64,000 bases of DNA from Herbaspirillum sp. CF444 (GCF_000282135.1 NZ_AKJW01000018.1:186001-250000), one strand, 5' to 3'; shown: positions 54,265 to 63,727, counted from the stretch's first letter. A program made the numbers and translations. Notes: generated by a model from the letters alone, not told the origin.

Positions 54265-55185
54265 ATGATTGTCCGCCCGCAGCAAAACTGGTTTCGGATG
54301 CTTCTGGTCTGGGATGGCTCGGTGCTGCCGTCCATCCTGCCGCAGATGGCGCTGATGACGATCGTGTCGACGCTGGCGGTGGTCACGAAGGGCAGTGTGC
54401 TGGGCGAAAAGTTGCCGCTCAATATCGCCTCCTTCACCTTGCTGGGGCTGGCCCTGGCGATCTTCCTTGCGTTCAGGAACAACGCCAGCTACGAGCGCTT
54501 CTGGGAAGCGCGCAAGATGTGGGGGCAGTTGCTTATTTCGGCACGCACGCTGACATCGCAGGCGCAGCGCTACGGCAATCCCGGTACCGGCGAGTTCGAT
54601 CAGGCGCTGTTTGAAAATCGTCTGATTGCGTTCGTGTATGCACTGAAGCATCAGTTGCGCCACAGCGCGTGGAATGAGGATCTGGGCCGCCTGTTGTCCG
54701 GCGAGGATCTGACGAAGTGCGGACAGGTGCAGTATCGTCCGGTCATGCTGCTCGACCGCCTGCGCGACATGATTGCGGTTGCGCATCGCAGCGGCCATCT
54801 GTGCAGCGAACAATTGTGGATGCTGGACCACCAGCTCAACGAACTCAGCGTCATCCTCGGCGCCTGCGAGCGCATCGCCTCGACCCCGATTCCCTATCCC
54901 TACAGCGTGTTGCTGCATCGAACCGTGTATGTGTACTGCCTGCTGCTGCCGTTCGGGCTGGTCGATACGATAGGCATTGCGACGCCGGTGATTTCGGTTT
55001 TTGTTTCGTATACCTTTCTGGCGCTGGAAGCGATTGCCAGCGAGATCTCCGAGCCTTTCGGCACTGCTCCCAATTGCCTGGCGCTGGACGCCATCGCGAC
55101 CGAGATCGAGCGCACGGTGCTGGAACTGGGTGGTCGGGAAATTCCTCCTTCCGCCGCAGTGGGCAAGAACTTTCAGCTCAGTTGA
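54265..55185 (+). CDS. Bestrophin-family ion channel (UPF0187)
   Basis: This is a 306-residue member of the bacterial bestrophin family, membrane proteins that form pentameric channels. It opens MIVRPQQNWFRMLLVWDGSVLPSILPQ, has FLAFRNNASYERFWEARKMWGQLL near residue 68 (the N-S-Y-x-R-F-W-E-A signature), and a late EISEPFGTAPNCLALDAIATEIE acidic-proline cluster. Permeant ion and gating are unknown. Its last 13 bases overlap the convergent mug gene. A ribosome site is weakly visible. Confidence 0.9.
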   Translation: MIVRPQQNWFRMLLVWDGSVLPSILPQMALMTIVSTLAVVTKGSVLGEKLPLNIASFTLLGLALAIFLAFRNNASYERFWEARKMWGQLLISARTLTSQAQRYGNPGTGEFDQALFENRLIAFVYALKHQLRHSAWNEDLGRLLSGEDLTKCGQVQYRPVMLLDRLRDMIAVAHRSGHLCSEQLWMLDHQLNELSVILGACERIASTPIPYPYSVLLHRTVYVYCLLLPFGLVDTIGIATPVISVFVSYTFLALEAIASEISEPFGTAPNCLALDAIATEIERTVLELGGREIPPSAAVGKNFQLS

Positions 55186-55706
55186 TTCGCGGATATGTCG
55201 TAACGCAATTCCTGATACGCCTGCACCAGATTATCCAGGCTGAATCCACGATTCAATCCGCTCGGATTCGGCAAGACCCAAACCATTGCTCCGCCAAAAG
55301 GCTCCGGCTGCTTTCCCCAAGTAATCTTCGGTTTTCCCGAGATGGCCTGATAGGCAGGCTTGCCTAAAAAGGCCAGGCATTTAGGCTTCAGCTTTTCAAT
55401 CTTCTCGCTTAACTTTGCGGATGCGAGAAGATATTCTTCCCGGAGCAATTCATCAGCGCGCGCGGTCGGGCGTTCGACAACGGTCGTCAGGCCGCAGCGA
55501 TGCTCAAGTATCTTGCGGTCGTCGAACGGATCAATGAGCGTCGGTGTAAAGCCTGCAAGATGAATGGTTTTCCAGAAGCGATTGCTGCGACCCATGAAAT
55601 GGTGGCCGGCGGCAGCCGCAGACATCCCGGGATTGATGCCGCAGAAAACCACATCGAGTCCGGGAGCCAGAAGATCCGGAAGAGAATTCCCCGCAGGTGG
55701 CGTCAT
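55173..55706 (-). CDS. mug: G/U mismatch-specific uracil-DNA glycosylase
   Basis: This is a 177-residue Mug/TDG-family glycosylase that removes uracil or ethenocytosine opposite G. The active-site segment VVFCGINPGMSAAAAGHHFMGRSNRFWK holds N-P-G (core GINPGMSAAAAG), and VWVLPNPSGLNRGFS is the second conserved block. The gene has a lower GC content than its neighbours and overlaps the bestrophin gene end by 13 bp. It stands alone on the minus strand upstream of the rng gene end. Confidence 0.92.
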   Translation of the reverse strand: MTPPAGNSLPDLLAPGLDVVFCGINPGMSAAAAGHHFMGRSNRFWKTIHLAGFTPTLIDPFDDRKILEHRCGLTTVVERPTARADELLREEYLLASAKLSEKIEKLKPKCLAFLGKPAYQAISGKPKITWGKQPEPFGGAMVWVLPNPSGLNRGFSLDNLVQAYQELRYDISANQLS

Positions 55707-55737
55707 GATTGATGCTGCTCAGACATGTGGTGACGGA

Positions 55738-57210
55738 TCACATCAAAATGATGTCGTACTGCTCCTGCTGATAATCGGTCTGCACCTGCAGTGAAATCGG
55801 TTTCTGGATGAAGTCGCCGAGCATCGCCAGGTGCTGGGATTCTTCTTCCAGGAACATGTCGACCACCACTTGCGCCGCCAGGATGCGGAACTCGCGCGGG
55901 TTGAATTGCTTGGCCTCGCGCAATACCTCGCGCAGGATTTCGTAGCAGACCGTGCGCGAAGTCTTGACCTGGCCCTTGCCTTTGCAGGCCGGGCAGGTTT
56001 CGCACAGGATGTGGGCCAGCGATTCGCGCGTGCGCTTGCGCGTCATTTCCACCAGGCCCAGCGTGGAGAAACTGGAGACTGAAATCTTGGTGCGGTCGCG
56101 TTGCAGCGCCTTGTTCAATTCGCTGAGCACGGCGGTGCGGTGCTCGAGGTTTTCCATGTCGATGAAATCGAGGATGATGATGCCACCCAGATTGCGCAGG
56201 CGCAGCTGGCGCGCGATGGCATGCGCGGCTTCCAGGTTGGTCTTGAAGATGGTGTCGTCGAAATTGCGGCCGTTGACGAAGCTGCCGGTGTTGACGTCGA
56301 TGGTGGTCATTGCTTCGGTCTGGTCGACGATCAGGTAGCCGCCGGACTTGAGGTCGACGCGGCGGCCCAGTGCGCGTTCGATTTCTTCTTCCACGCCGTA
56401 CAGGTCGAACAGCGGACGTTCGCCGCGATAGTGCATCAGCTTGGGCAGGACCGACGGCGTGTAGAGCGTGCCGAACTCTTGCAGCATCTGGAAGTTCTCG
56501 CGCGAGTCGACCTGGATGTTCGAGGTGTCGTCGCTGACGAAATCGCGCAGCACGCGCTGGGCCAGGCTCAGGTCCTGATACATCAGCGTCGCCGCGGGTT
56601 TGGTCTTGGTCTGGGCGACGATGCTGGCCCAGGTCTTGCGCAAATATTCCACGTCCATCTGCAGGTCGGCGTCGGAAGCATCTTCGGCCATGGTGCGGAT
56701 GATGAAGCCGCCTTTTTCTTCCGGTGGCAGCAGGCTTTGCACCTTGCTGCGCAGCAGTTCGCGTTCGGCTTCGTTTTCGATGCGCTGGGAAATGCCGATG
56801 TGCTTGTCCTGCGGCAGGTAGACCAGCATGCGGCCGGCGATGGAAATTTGCGTCGACAGGCGCGCGCCCTTGGTGCCGATCGGGTCCTTGATGACCTGGA
56901 CGGTGATGGTCTGGCCGTCGAACAGCAGTTTTTCGATCGGGATTTGCGGCACGTTCTGGCCATGCTGGCCGTCGTGCGGTTTGGCTTCCCAGATGTCGGC
57001 GACGTGCAGGAAGGCTGCGCGTTCGAGGCCGATGTCGATGAAGGCCGACTGCATGCCCGGCAGCACGCGCACGACCTTGCCGAGGTAGATGTTGCCGGCC
57101 AGGCCGCGCGAGAGCGTGCGTTCGATGTGCAATTCTTGCACCGCGCCCTGCAGGATGAGCGCCACGCGCGTCTCCTGCGGCGTGATGTTGATCAGGATGT
57201 CTTCGTTCAT
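55738..57210 (-). CDS. rng: Ribonuclease G
   Basis: This is a 490-residue endoribonuclease of the RNase E/G family that matures 16S rRNA 5' ends and starts mRNA decay. It has an N-terminal S1 domain (LAGNIYLGKVVRVLPGMQSAFIDIGLERAAFLHVADI, core GKVVRVLPGMQSAFIDIG), the catalytic region AMTTIDVNTGSFVNGRN with IIILDFIDMEN carrying the two metal-binding aspartates, and the zinc-link CETCPACKGKGQV. No C-terminal scaffold is present, hence RNase G rather than E. It follows the maf gene by 46 bp on the same strand. Confidence 0.94.
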   Translation of the reverse strand: MNEDILINITPQETRVALILQGAVQELHIERTLSRGLAGNIYLGKVVRVLPGMQSAFIDIGLERAAFLHVADIWEAKPHDGQHGQNVPQIPIEKLLFDGQTITVQVIKDPIGTKGARLSTQISIAGRMLVYLPQDKHIGISQRIENEAERELLRSKVQSLLPPEEKGGFIIRTMAEDASDADLQMDVEYLRKTWASIVAQTKTKPAATLMYQDLSLAQRVLRDFVSDDTSNIQVDSRENFQMLQEFGTLYTPSVLPKLMHYRGERPLFDLYGVEEEIERALGRRVDLKSGGYLIVDQTEAMTTIDVNTGSFVNGRNFDDTIFKTNLEAAHAIARQLRLRNLGGIIILDFIDMENLEHRTAVLSELNKALQRDRTKISVSSFSTLGLVEMTRKRTRESLAHILCETCPACKGKGQVKTSRTVCYEILREVLREAKQFNPREFRILAAQVVVDMFLEEESQHLAMLGDFIQKPISLQVQTDYQQEQYDIILM

Positions 57211-57256
57211 GGTCCGGTGACCCTAAAATGTGAATTCTTGGAAGAGCGGAGGCGGC

Positions 57257-57874
57257 TCACAGCGTGGCCGGCGGCAAGATGCGCAAGCCGGTGTTTTGCA
57301 GCAGTTGCGCCGTCTCGAACAGCGGCAGGCCCATGATGCCGGAGTGGCTGCCGGCGATGTCCTTGATGAAAATCGACGCCAGTCCCTGGATGCCGTAGCC
57401 GCCGGCCTTGTCGTAGGGTTCCTGGGTGGAGCAATAGGCGCGGATCATGTCGTCGGTCAGCGATTCGAAGACGACGTCGGAGTATTGCGTGGTCTGCCAC
57501 ATTTGTTCCTGGAAGGCGACGGCGATGCTGGTGAGCACCTGGTGCGTGCGGCCGGACAGGCGCGTGATCATCTCAACCGCTTCTTTCACGTCGGCGGGTT
57601 TGCCGAGGATCAGGTCGTCGACGACGACGGTGGTGTCGGCCGCCAGGATGGGGCGCATCGGCAATTGCCGGTACAGCATGGTCTGGCGCGCGCTCATGAG
57701 CTTGTCGCGCGTGACGCGGGCGACATAGGCCGCCGGTTTTTCGTGGGGGAGGACTTGCTCGTCGACTTCCTTGTCGTTGAGCAGCAATTCGAAATCGATG
57801 CCGATCTGGCGCAGCAGTTCGCGCCGACGCGGGCTTTTGGAGGCGAGGTAGATTTTTTTGTCAGCAAGTTTCAT
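57257..57874 (-). CDS. maf: Maf-like nucleoside triphosphate pyrophosphatase
   Basis: This is a 205-residue Maf/YhdE protein that hydrolyses non-canonical or dTTP/UTP nucleotides. KKIYLASKSPRRRELLRQIGIDF is the conserved nucleotide loop, and the ILAADTTVVVDDLILGKP and DKAGGYGIQGLASIFIKDIAGSHSGIMGLPL blocks (core GGYGIQG) complete the family pattern. The ATG at 57874 is where homology begins; an open stretch upstream runs into the palindromic element and is not maf. It opens the maf-rng unit, downstream of the repeat element. Confidence 0.92.
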   Translation of the reverse strand: MKLADKKIYLASKSPRRRELLRQIGIDFELLLNDKEVDEQVLPHEKPAAYVARVTRDKLMSARQTMLYRQLPMRPILAADTTVVVDDLILGKPADVKEAVEMITRLSGRTHQVLTSIAVAFQEQMWQTTQYSDVVFESLTDDMIRAYCSTQEPYDKAGGYGIQGLASIFIKDIAGSHSGIMGLPLFETAQLLQNTGLRILPPATL

Positions 57875-57885
57875 GAAGCAACACT

Positions 57886-58245
57886 TAGAACTCATTTCAT
57901 AAATAGCTGCGAGTGCGAACGATCCTGTTTGGGAGGTAGTGCAAGGCGCGTCGCGCAGCCAAGGGTGCCCCTTGCTGGTCGCGTTCACGCTTGCAAGCGT
58001 GAACCGTTAAGCAGGCGGACAGCATGCTGTCCGAATTCCCTGCTACACCCCGTGGCAAGCGGCGCAACGCAGCAATACACCCAAACAGGACGTTCCCGAA
58101 GGGTTTGTCTCAGAAAGGGCGCTGGCCGCGTTGCGCTCCTTGCAGGAGTTTGCACATTCGGCACCGCTACGCGACGCGTCACGCGCCTTGCCAGCGCCCT
58201 TTCTGAGACAAACGCATCTCACAGCTATTTATGAAATGAGTTCTA
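57886..58245. repeat. MITE-like palindromic element between maf and rlmH
   Basis: A 360-bp segment is bounded by perfect 24-bp inverted repeats (57886-57909 and 58222-58245), each ending in TA. A second perfect 24-bp inverted repeat is nested inside (58103-58126 and 58190-58213). Two perfect palindromes (22 bp at 57983-58004 and 18 bp at 58016-58033) occupy the centre. It contains no protein-coding frame of family type. Partial copies of the same motif on both strands suggest internal rearrangement. A non-autonomous mobile element or large extragenic palindrome is the best reading; nothing identifies the parent transposase. Confidence 0.7.
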
Positions 58246-58328
58246 GTATTTATCCGTACATCAGTGAGATGTTTCCATCTGCCCGATGTGCTTGCTTGTG
58301 TTCTTTTCCGACTCTGGTCTTTTACGCC

Positions 58329-58799
58329 TCATACGCGGTGATAAGGATGATTCTGCGTAATCGACCAGGCGCGATACAACTGTTCGGCCAGCAGTACGCG
58401 CACCATGCCGTGCGGCAGCGTCAGGCTGGAAATGCGCACCAGCATGTCGGCATTGGCCTTGAGACCGGGATCGAGTCCGTCGGCGCCGCCGATCACGAAG
58501 GCGACATCGCGGCCGTCCTGCTGCCACTGCGTCAGCAACTGCGACAACTGTACCGAGGTGATGTCCTTGCCGTGCTCGTCCAGCGCGATGATGCGGGCGC
58601 CTTTCGGCAGGGCCGCTTCGATCTTGCTGCGTTCCTGCGACATCACGGTTTCTGCGGTCCTGCTGCCGGAGCGTTCTATCGGTTTGATTTCTTTCAACAG
58701 AACCCGGCACTCGGCCGGCATTCTCTTGGCGTATTCGTTAAATCCCGATGCTATCCATTCCGGCATTTTGTGGCCGACGGCGGTAATGATGAGCTGCAT
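58329..58799 (-). CDS. rlmH: 23S rRNA (pseudouridine1915-N3)-methyltransferase
   Basis: This is a 156-residue SPOUT-family methyltransferase, the normal RlmH length. It opens [27 protein letters not shown] and holds the SAM knot [13 protein letters not shown] (near residue 105) plus the terminal [16 protein letters not shown] motif that binds cofactor. It methylates pseudouridine 1915 of 23S rRNA. It lies 17 bp after rsfS on the same strand, a standard order; the element between it and maf separates them. Confidence 0.95.
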   Translation of the reverse strand: MQLIITAVGHKMPEWIASGFNEYAKRMPAECRVLLKEIKPIERSGSRTAETVMSQERSKIEAALPKGARIIALDEHGKDITSVQLSQLLTQWQQDGRDVAFVIGGADGLDPGLKANADMLVRISSLTLPHGMVRVLLAEQLYRAWSITQNHPYHRV

Positions 58800-58816
58800 G
58801 GCTCACACGACCGGCG

Positions 58817-59554
58817 TCAGGCCTTGGCTTTGGGACGTGCCGGACGCTTGGCGGCCGCTGCCTTTTTCGACGCGACGGCGCTTTTCGGCGTGGCGACCTT
58901 CACGGTTTTTCCGACCGCTTTTGAAGCCGGCGCCTTGCGCTTGACGGCAGTGCCGGTACCGGCGGCAGCCTTGGTCTTGGCGGCGCTGAGCGTGGTCGAT
59001 GCACGCGGTGCACGTGTTGTCTTCGGCGCGGGTTTGGCTTCAGCAGTTGCCGCGGTGGCGCGCGGCTTGCGTGCCGGCTTCTTCGGTGCTTCGTCGTCGT
59101 CGATCGCCTGGCTGGCTTCAACCGCCTCGGCTTGCTCGCGGGTGCGGCGCATCTTGGTCGGCTTTTCGTCTTCGGCGGCCTTCTTGGCGGCGGCGGTGGA
59201 GGCCACGCGCTTGGCGGCGCCCATCTTCACTTCCTTGTCGCCCCAGATTTCTTCCAGGCGGTAGTAAGCGCGGATGGCCGGTTGCATGATGTGGACGATC
59301 ATGTCGCCCAGATCGACCAGCACCCATTCGCCGGTGTCTTCGCCTTCGACGCTGACGACGTGGCCGCCCTTGGCCTTGACCTTGTCGCGTACCGATGCGG
59401 CCAGTGCCTTGGTCTGGCGGTTCGAGGTACCGGAGGCGATCGCCACGCGGTCGAACAGGCTGGTCAGATGAGTGGTGTCATAGATCTTGATGTCCTGAGC
59501 TTTGACGTCTTCCAGCGCGTCGACGACGGCTGTTTGCAGTTTTTTGATATCCAT
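58817..59554 (-). CDS. rsfS: Ribosome silencing factor RsfS with long basic tail
   Basis: This is a 245-residue protein. Residues 1-110 match RsfS/Iojap, which binds ribosomal protein uL14 and blocks subunit joining on starvation: DIKIYDTTHLTSLFDRVAIASGTSNRQ, GEDTGEWVLVDLGDMIVHIM and FYRLEEIW-type YYRLEEIWGD. Residues about 111-245 form an Ala/Lys/Pro/Arg-rich tail with many KPA, KAA, RAP repeats resembling histone H1-like proteins. The family is usually about half this length, so the tail is unusual. The start overlaps the nadD stop by one base (TAATG). Confidence 0.92.
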   Translation of the reverse strand: MDIKKLQTAVVDALEDVKAQDIKIYDTTHLTSLFDRVAIASGTSNRQTKALAASVRDKVKAKGGHVVSVEGEDTGEWVLVDLGDMIVHIMQPAIRAYYRLEEIWGDKEVKMGAAKRVASTAAAKKAAEDEKPTKMRRTREQAEAVEASQAIDDDEAPKKPARKPRATAATAEAKPAPKTTRAPRASTTLSAAKTKAAAGTGTAVKRKAPASKAVGKTVKVATPKSAVASKKAAAAKRPARPKAKA

Positions 59555-60246
59555 TAGTTTTGATAGAGATGATGTTGTTCGATATAGTCTAGCACCCTCG
59601 CCGGGATCAGCGACTCCGGTCTTTCGCCGCGTTGCAGCAAGGACCGGATCTCGGTCGACGAAATGTCGACCTCGAGACTGGATGCCAGATAGGCTTTGCC
59701 GTGCGAGGTGGTGCGTATTTCCTTTTCAGTGCCGGCACGGCGTGTGAATTCCTGCATGACAACGTCCGGCACCTGCGCGGAGTCGATGCCGAAACCGGGG
59801 CGCGAAGCGGCGCACAGGTGGGCGTAATCGAACAGCTGTTGCCAGCCTTGCCAGGTGTCCAGATGCTGCAATTGGTCTGCGCCCATCAGGAAAACGATGG
59901 AGACCTCGGGACCGAGCTCGGCCCGCAAGGCCTGCAAGGTATCGATGGTGTAAGTTGCCGTCGTGCGGCGGATTTCCTGTTGGTCGATCACCACAGGCAC
60001 GTGTCCATGGCCGAACGCCAGCCGGACCATGTCCACGCGTTGCGCCGGCGTGGCTTGCAGGCCATGCTTTTGCCACGGGTTGCCCGCCGGAATGACGCGC
60101 AGTTCGTCCGGCCGCAGCAGTTCGACGAAATGATCGCCCAGCGCGACATGGCCGTTGTGGACCGGATCGAAGCTGCCGCCCAGGATGGCGATGCAGCGCG
60201 AAGCCGTGGTGGGCGGCGTAGGCAGAGCGGCCGCCACTAGATCCAT
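59554..60246 (-). CDS. nadD: Nicotinate-nucleotide adenylyltransferase
   Basis: This is a 230-residue NadD that makes deamido-NAD+ from NaMN and ATP. The H-x-G-H motif is in [19 protein letters not shown] and the [11 protein letters not shown] motif is near the C-terminus. The ATG at 60246 is 10 bp inside the end of hemF, so translation of the two is probably coupled. A long upstream extension of this frame through hemF is not NadD-like and was dropped. Confidence 0.94.
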   Translation of the reverse strand: MDLVAAALPTPPTTASRCIAILGGSFDPVHNGHVALGDHFVELLRPDELRVIPAGNPWQKHGLQATPAQRVDMVRLAFGHGHVPVVIDQQEIRRTTATYTIDTLQALRAELGPEVSIVFLMGADQLQHLDTWQGWQQLFDYAHLCAASRPGFGIDSAQVPDVVMQEFTRRAGTEKEIRTTSHGKAYLASSLEVDISSTEIRSLLQRGERPESLIPARVLDYIEQHHLYQN

Positions 60247-61148
60247 TCCTTGTGCGGCAGGAAATCGGTATAGAGCCGTGCTTCCGGGCTGCCGTCCTCG
60301 GGCTGCCAGTTGTAGCGCCACTTCACCACCGGCGGCATCGACATCAGGATCGACTCGGTGCGCCCGCCCGATTGCAGGCCGAACAACGTGCCGCGGTCGA
60401 ACACCAGGTTGAACTCGACATAGCGTCCGCGCCGATAAGCCTGGAAGTCGCGTTCGCGTTCGCCGTAAGGCGTGTCCTTGCGCTGCTGCAGGATAGGCAG
60501 GTAGGCATCGAGGAAGCGATCGCCGACGCTGCGGATCAGTGCAAAACTGTCGTCGAACGGCAGCGCATTGAAATCGTCGAAGAAAATCCCGCCGACGCCG
60601 CGCGCTTCCTTGCGATGCTTCAGATAAAAATACTCGTCGCACCACTTCTTGAAGCGCGGATGCAGTTCGTCGCCGAACGGCGCCAGCGCATCGCGGCAGC
60701 TGCGATGGAAATGCGTCGCGTCTTCCGCGAAGCCATAGTAAGGCGTCAGGTCCATGCCGCCGCCGAACCACCAGACCGGCTCCTGGCCTTCCGCCTTGGT
60801 CGTGAAGAAGCGCACGTTCATGTGCACGGTAGGCGCGTAAGGATTGCGCGGATGCAGCACCAGCGACACGCCCATGGCTTCCCATTCGCGGCCGGCGATT
60901 TCCGGGCGGTTGGCGGCAGCCGAGGGCGGCAGGTTCTTGCCCATCACGTGGGAGAAGCCGACGCCGCCGCGTTCCAGCGCATTGCCTTCCTCGATGATGC
61001 GCGAGGTCCCGCCGCCGCCTTCGGGGCGTTCCCAGGAGTCGGTCAGGAAGGTCTTGCCGTCGACATTTTCCAACGCCGCGACGATGCGGTGCTGGAGGTC
61101 TTGCAGATAGGCTTTAACGATAGAAGCGTTAGCGGATGATGATGTCAC
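60237..61148 (-). CDS. hemF: Oxygen-dependent coproporphyrinogen III oxidase
   Basis: This is a 303-residue HemF, the aerobic enzyme that decarboxylates coproporphyrinogen III to protoporphyrinogen IX in haem synthesis. Family blocks are [30 protein letters not shown] (core GGGGTSRI), [34 protein letters not shown] and [35 protein letters not shown] (core [15 protein letters not shown]). The start is a GTG at 61148 because no upstream ATG exists in frame; the ribosome site is weak. It is the first gene of the hemF-nadD-rsfS-rlmH unit. Confidence 0.95.
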   Translation of the reverse strand: MTSSSANASIVKAYLQDLQHRIVAALENVDGKTFLTDSWERPEGGGGTSRIIEEGNALERGGVGFSHVMGKNLPPSAAANRPEIAGREWEAMGVSLVLHPRNPYAPTVHMNVRFFTTKAEGQEPVWWFGGGMDLTPYYGFAEDATHFHRSCRDALAPFGDELHPRFKKWCDEYFYLKHRKEARGVGGIFFDDFNALPFDDSFALIRSVGDRFLDAYLPILQQRKDTPYGERERDFQAYRRGRYVEFNLVFDRGTLFGLQSGGRTESILMSMPPVVKWRYNWQPEDGSPEARLYTDFLPHKEWI

Positions 61149-61350
61149 GGGGTGTCGTCGGTAGGGGGCGTGGCGGCAGCCGCAAAGGCGCTCTTTGGTG
61201 CACGCAAGAAAAATTACCCCCGCGATTGTACCCTGACAGGGGCTTCAGCGGATAGCCCGGAGCGCTTTTGGCGGCTCCGGAACAGGCTTGGCGAGGGAAT
61301 TATGAGCAGATTGTCGCGAAAAGCGCGCACCTCAGGCGCACTCAGGCTGC

Positions 61351-62193
61351 TTATGCCTGCGGGGCAGCTTTGTCGGCGGTCGGATTGGCGACGCTGACCT
61401 GATACGTCGCCGGCGCCGGCCAGCCGGCTTCGGCGCATGTCTGGGCGATGGCCTGGTTGGTGTCGTTGTAGACCTGGCCGAAGTTCGGCGTCGGCGCATA
61501 CAGGCGTACGGCCAGCAGCGTGCCAATGGCGTTGAACTCCAGGATAACGACGGCGACGGGCGGGTCGACCAGTACATTCGGAATGCGCGACACCTTGTCG
61601 GTCAGGCGCGCGATCGCCTCGGCCGGATCGACGCCGTAGGCAATCTGGCAACGCAGATCGACGCGGCGGGTCGGGTGGACGTTGTAGTTGGTGATGATGT
61701 CCGAGAACAGTTTGTTGTTGCCGATGATCACGCGCAGGTTGTTGTCGGTCAGCAGGGTGGTCGTCACCAGGCCGATGTCGGTCACGGTGCCGGTCTGGCC
61801 GGCTGCCGTGATGTAGTCGCCGACCTTGAACGGACGCAGCACCACCAGGAAGATGCCGGCGGCGAAGTTCGACAGCAGGCCCGACCAGGCCACGCCCAGC
61901 GCCACGCCGACGGCGCCGATCATGGCGGCGAACGAGGTGGTCGGCACGCCGCAGACTTCGAGGATGCCCATCACCAGCAGCACGCGCAAGATCACGTGAA
62001 TCGCCGAAATGGCGTAGTTGATCAGCGTCGCGTCCACCTGGCGCGCCGTCAGCACGCGCCGCACGACCTTGGCGAAGGTGGCGATCAGCATGCCGCCGAC
62101 GATCCAGATGACCAGTGCGGCCAGGACCTTGAGGCCGAACGGCACCAGATAGAGATTGATCAGGGTGTCCAGATTGAGCAGATGTTGTTGCAT
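61351..62193 (-). CDS. Small-conductance mechanosensitive channel (MscS family)
   Basis: This is a 280-residue MscS-type channel protein that opens under membrane tension in hypo-osmotic shock. There are three N-terminal membrane helices (LVPFGLKVLAALVIWIVGGML and others), then the pore-lining AAMIGAVGVALGVAWSGLLSNFAAGI with the characteristic Gly/Ala pattern and the beta domain RPFKVGDYITAAGQTGTVTDIGL. AAAGGAA lies 8 bases before the ATG. It stands alone between hemF and purD; 202 bp without a gene separate it from hemF. Confidence 0.93.
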   Translation of the reverse strand: MQQHLLNLDTLINLYLVPFGLKVLAALVIWIVGGMLIATFAKVVRRVLTARQVDATLINYAISAIHVILRVLLVMGILEVCGVPTTSFAAMIGAVGVALGVAWSGLLSNFAAGIFLVVLRPFKVGDYITAAGQTGTVTDIGLVTTTLLTDNNLRVIIGNNKLFSDIITNYNVHPTRRVDLRCQIAYGVDPAEAIARLTDKVSRIPNVLVDPPVAVVILEFNAIGTLLAVRLYAPTPNFGQVYNDTNQAIAQTCAEAGWPAPATYQVSVANPTADKAAPQA

Positions 62194-62368
62194 GCGTGTT
62201 CCTTTCTTGTATGCGTTGCGCGGATGGGGGACTTACGGCTTGCTTTGCGTCCCTGTCCACGTCGTCTGTGCGCGGTAATTGCCGGAGTTAGTTCTCCGCC
62301 GGCGCAATTTGTTGCAAACTCGTTGCAGATTCGGTGCGATTTTATGCAAAACGGCGGGATACAAAGAA

Positions 62369-62403
62369 AAAACCTCGCAAAACACGGGATTTTGCGAGGT
62401 TTT
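62369..62403. terminator. Bidirectional rho-independent terminator after purD
   Basis: AAAACCTCGCAAAA pairs perfectly with TTTTGCGAGGTTTT across a 7-base loop. It lies just past the purD stop and should end purD mRNA on the minus strand. Confidence 0.88.
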
Positions 62404-62426
62404 CCGCTGTTTCGCGTTTTACGGCA

Positions 62427-63695
62427 TCAGCGCTTGATGGCGCGCCAGCCGATGTCGCGGCGCAGCTGCGCGCCTTCGAAATGGATCAGGTCGGCGGCGG
62501 CATAAGCCTGTTTCTGCGCAACCTTGACGCTGTCGCCCAGGCCCACGACGCACAGCACGCGGCCGCCGGCCGTGGTCAGCTTGCTGCCGTTCAGGACGGT
62601 GCCTGCGTGGAACGTGACACAGTCATCGGTTTCCGCCGGGATGTCGGTGATCAGGTCGCCCTTGCGCGGCGCATCCGGATAACCGGCGGCGGCCATCACC
62701 ACGCCCAGCGCGGTGCGGCGGTCCCATTCCAGCTCGATGGTGTCCAGCGTTCCGGCCACGGCGTGTTCCATCACGGTCAGCAGGTCGGTCTTCAGACGCG
62801 CCATGATCGGCTGCGTTTCCGGATCGCCCATGCGGCAGTTGAATTCCAGCGTCTTCGGGTTGCCCTTGTCGTCGATCATCAGGCCGGCATACAGGAAACC
62901 GGAGAACGGGATGCCGTCCTTGGCCATGCCTTGCACGGTCGGCACGATGATTTCGCGCATCACGCGGGCGTGCAGCGCCGGCGTCACGATCGGCGCCGGA
63001 GAGTAGGCGCCCATGCCGCCGGTGTTCGGGCCCTGGTCGTTGTCCTGCAGGCGCTTGTGGTCCTGGCTGGTGGCCAGCGGCAGGATGTTCTTGCCGTCGA
63101 CCATGACGATGAAGCTGGCTTCTTCGCCGGCCAGGAATTCTTCGATCACCACGCGCGCGCCGGCGTCGCCGAGCTTGTTGTCCGACAGCATCATGTCGAC
63201 CGCGCCGTGCGCTTCTTCCAGCGTCAGTGCGACCACCACGCCCTTGCCGGCAGCCAGGCCGTCGGCCTTGATCACGATAGGGGCGCCCTTTTGATTGACG
63301 TAGTCGTGGGCCGCCTTGACGTCGGAGAAGGTCTGGTATTCCGCCGTCGGGATCGCATGGCGCTTCATGAAGGACTTGGAAAAATCCTTCGAGCTTTCCA
63401 GCTGTGCGGCTTCCTTCGTGGGGCCGAAAATCTTCAGGCCGCGCGCGCGGAACAGGTTGACGATGCCGGCGGCCAGCGGCACTTCCGGGCCGACCACGGT
63501 CAGCGCGACGTGTTCTTTTTCGACGAAATCGGCGAGTTCGTTGAGATCGGTGATCGCAACGTTTTCCAGGCGTTCGTCGAGCGCGGTGCCGCCGTTGCCC
63601 GGCGCAACGTAGACGGTTTGGATGCGTGGGGATTGGGCGATTTTCCAGGCCAGTGCGTGTTCACGACCGCCGGAGCCAACAACGAGGATTTTCAT
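62427..63695 (-). CDS. purD: Phosphoribosylamine-glycine ligase
   Basis: This is a 422-residue ATP-grasp enzyme joining glycine to phosphoribosylamine in purine synthesis. MKILVVGSGGREHALAWKI is the standard N-terminus, GAPIVIKADGLAAGKGVVVA binds ATP, GPNTGGMGAYSPAPIV is the PurD loop, and EFNCRMGDPETQ holds metal-binding acidic residues. It lies 32 bp after the YebC-family gene on the same strand. No anomalies were seen. Confidence 0.97.
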   Translation of the reverse strand: MKILVVGSGGREHALAWKIAQSPRIQTVYVAPGNGGTALDERLENVAITDLNELADFVEKEHVALTVVGPEVPLAAGIVNLFRARGLKIFGPTKEAAQLESSKDFSKSFMKRHAIPTAEYQTFSDVKAAHDYVNQKGAPIVIKADGLAAGKGVVVALTLEEAHGAVDMMLSDNKLGDAGARVVIEEFLAGEEASFIVMVDGKNILPLATSQDHKRLQDNDQGPNTGGMGAYSPAPIVTPALHARVMREIIVPTVQGMAKDGIPFSGFLYAGLMIDDKGNPKTLEFNCRMGDPETQPIMARLKTDLLTVMEHAVAGTLDTIELEWDRRTALGVVMAAAGYPDAPRKGDLITDIPAETDDCVTFHAGTVLNGSKLTTAGGRVLCVVGLGDSVKVAQKQAYAAADLIHFEGAQLRRDIGWRAIKR

Positions 63696-63727
63696 GGGAT
63701 GGACTGATTAAGTTAAGTTGGCCGGCT

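Noticed and set aside
57886-58245. CRISPR array
   Set aside because: The repeats are inverted and nested, not regularly spaced direct repeats with unique spacers.
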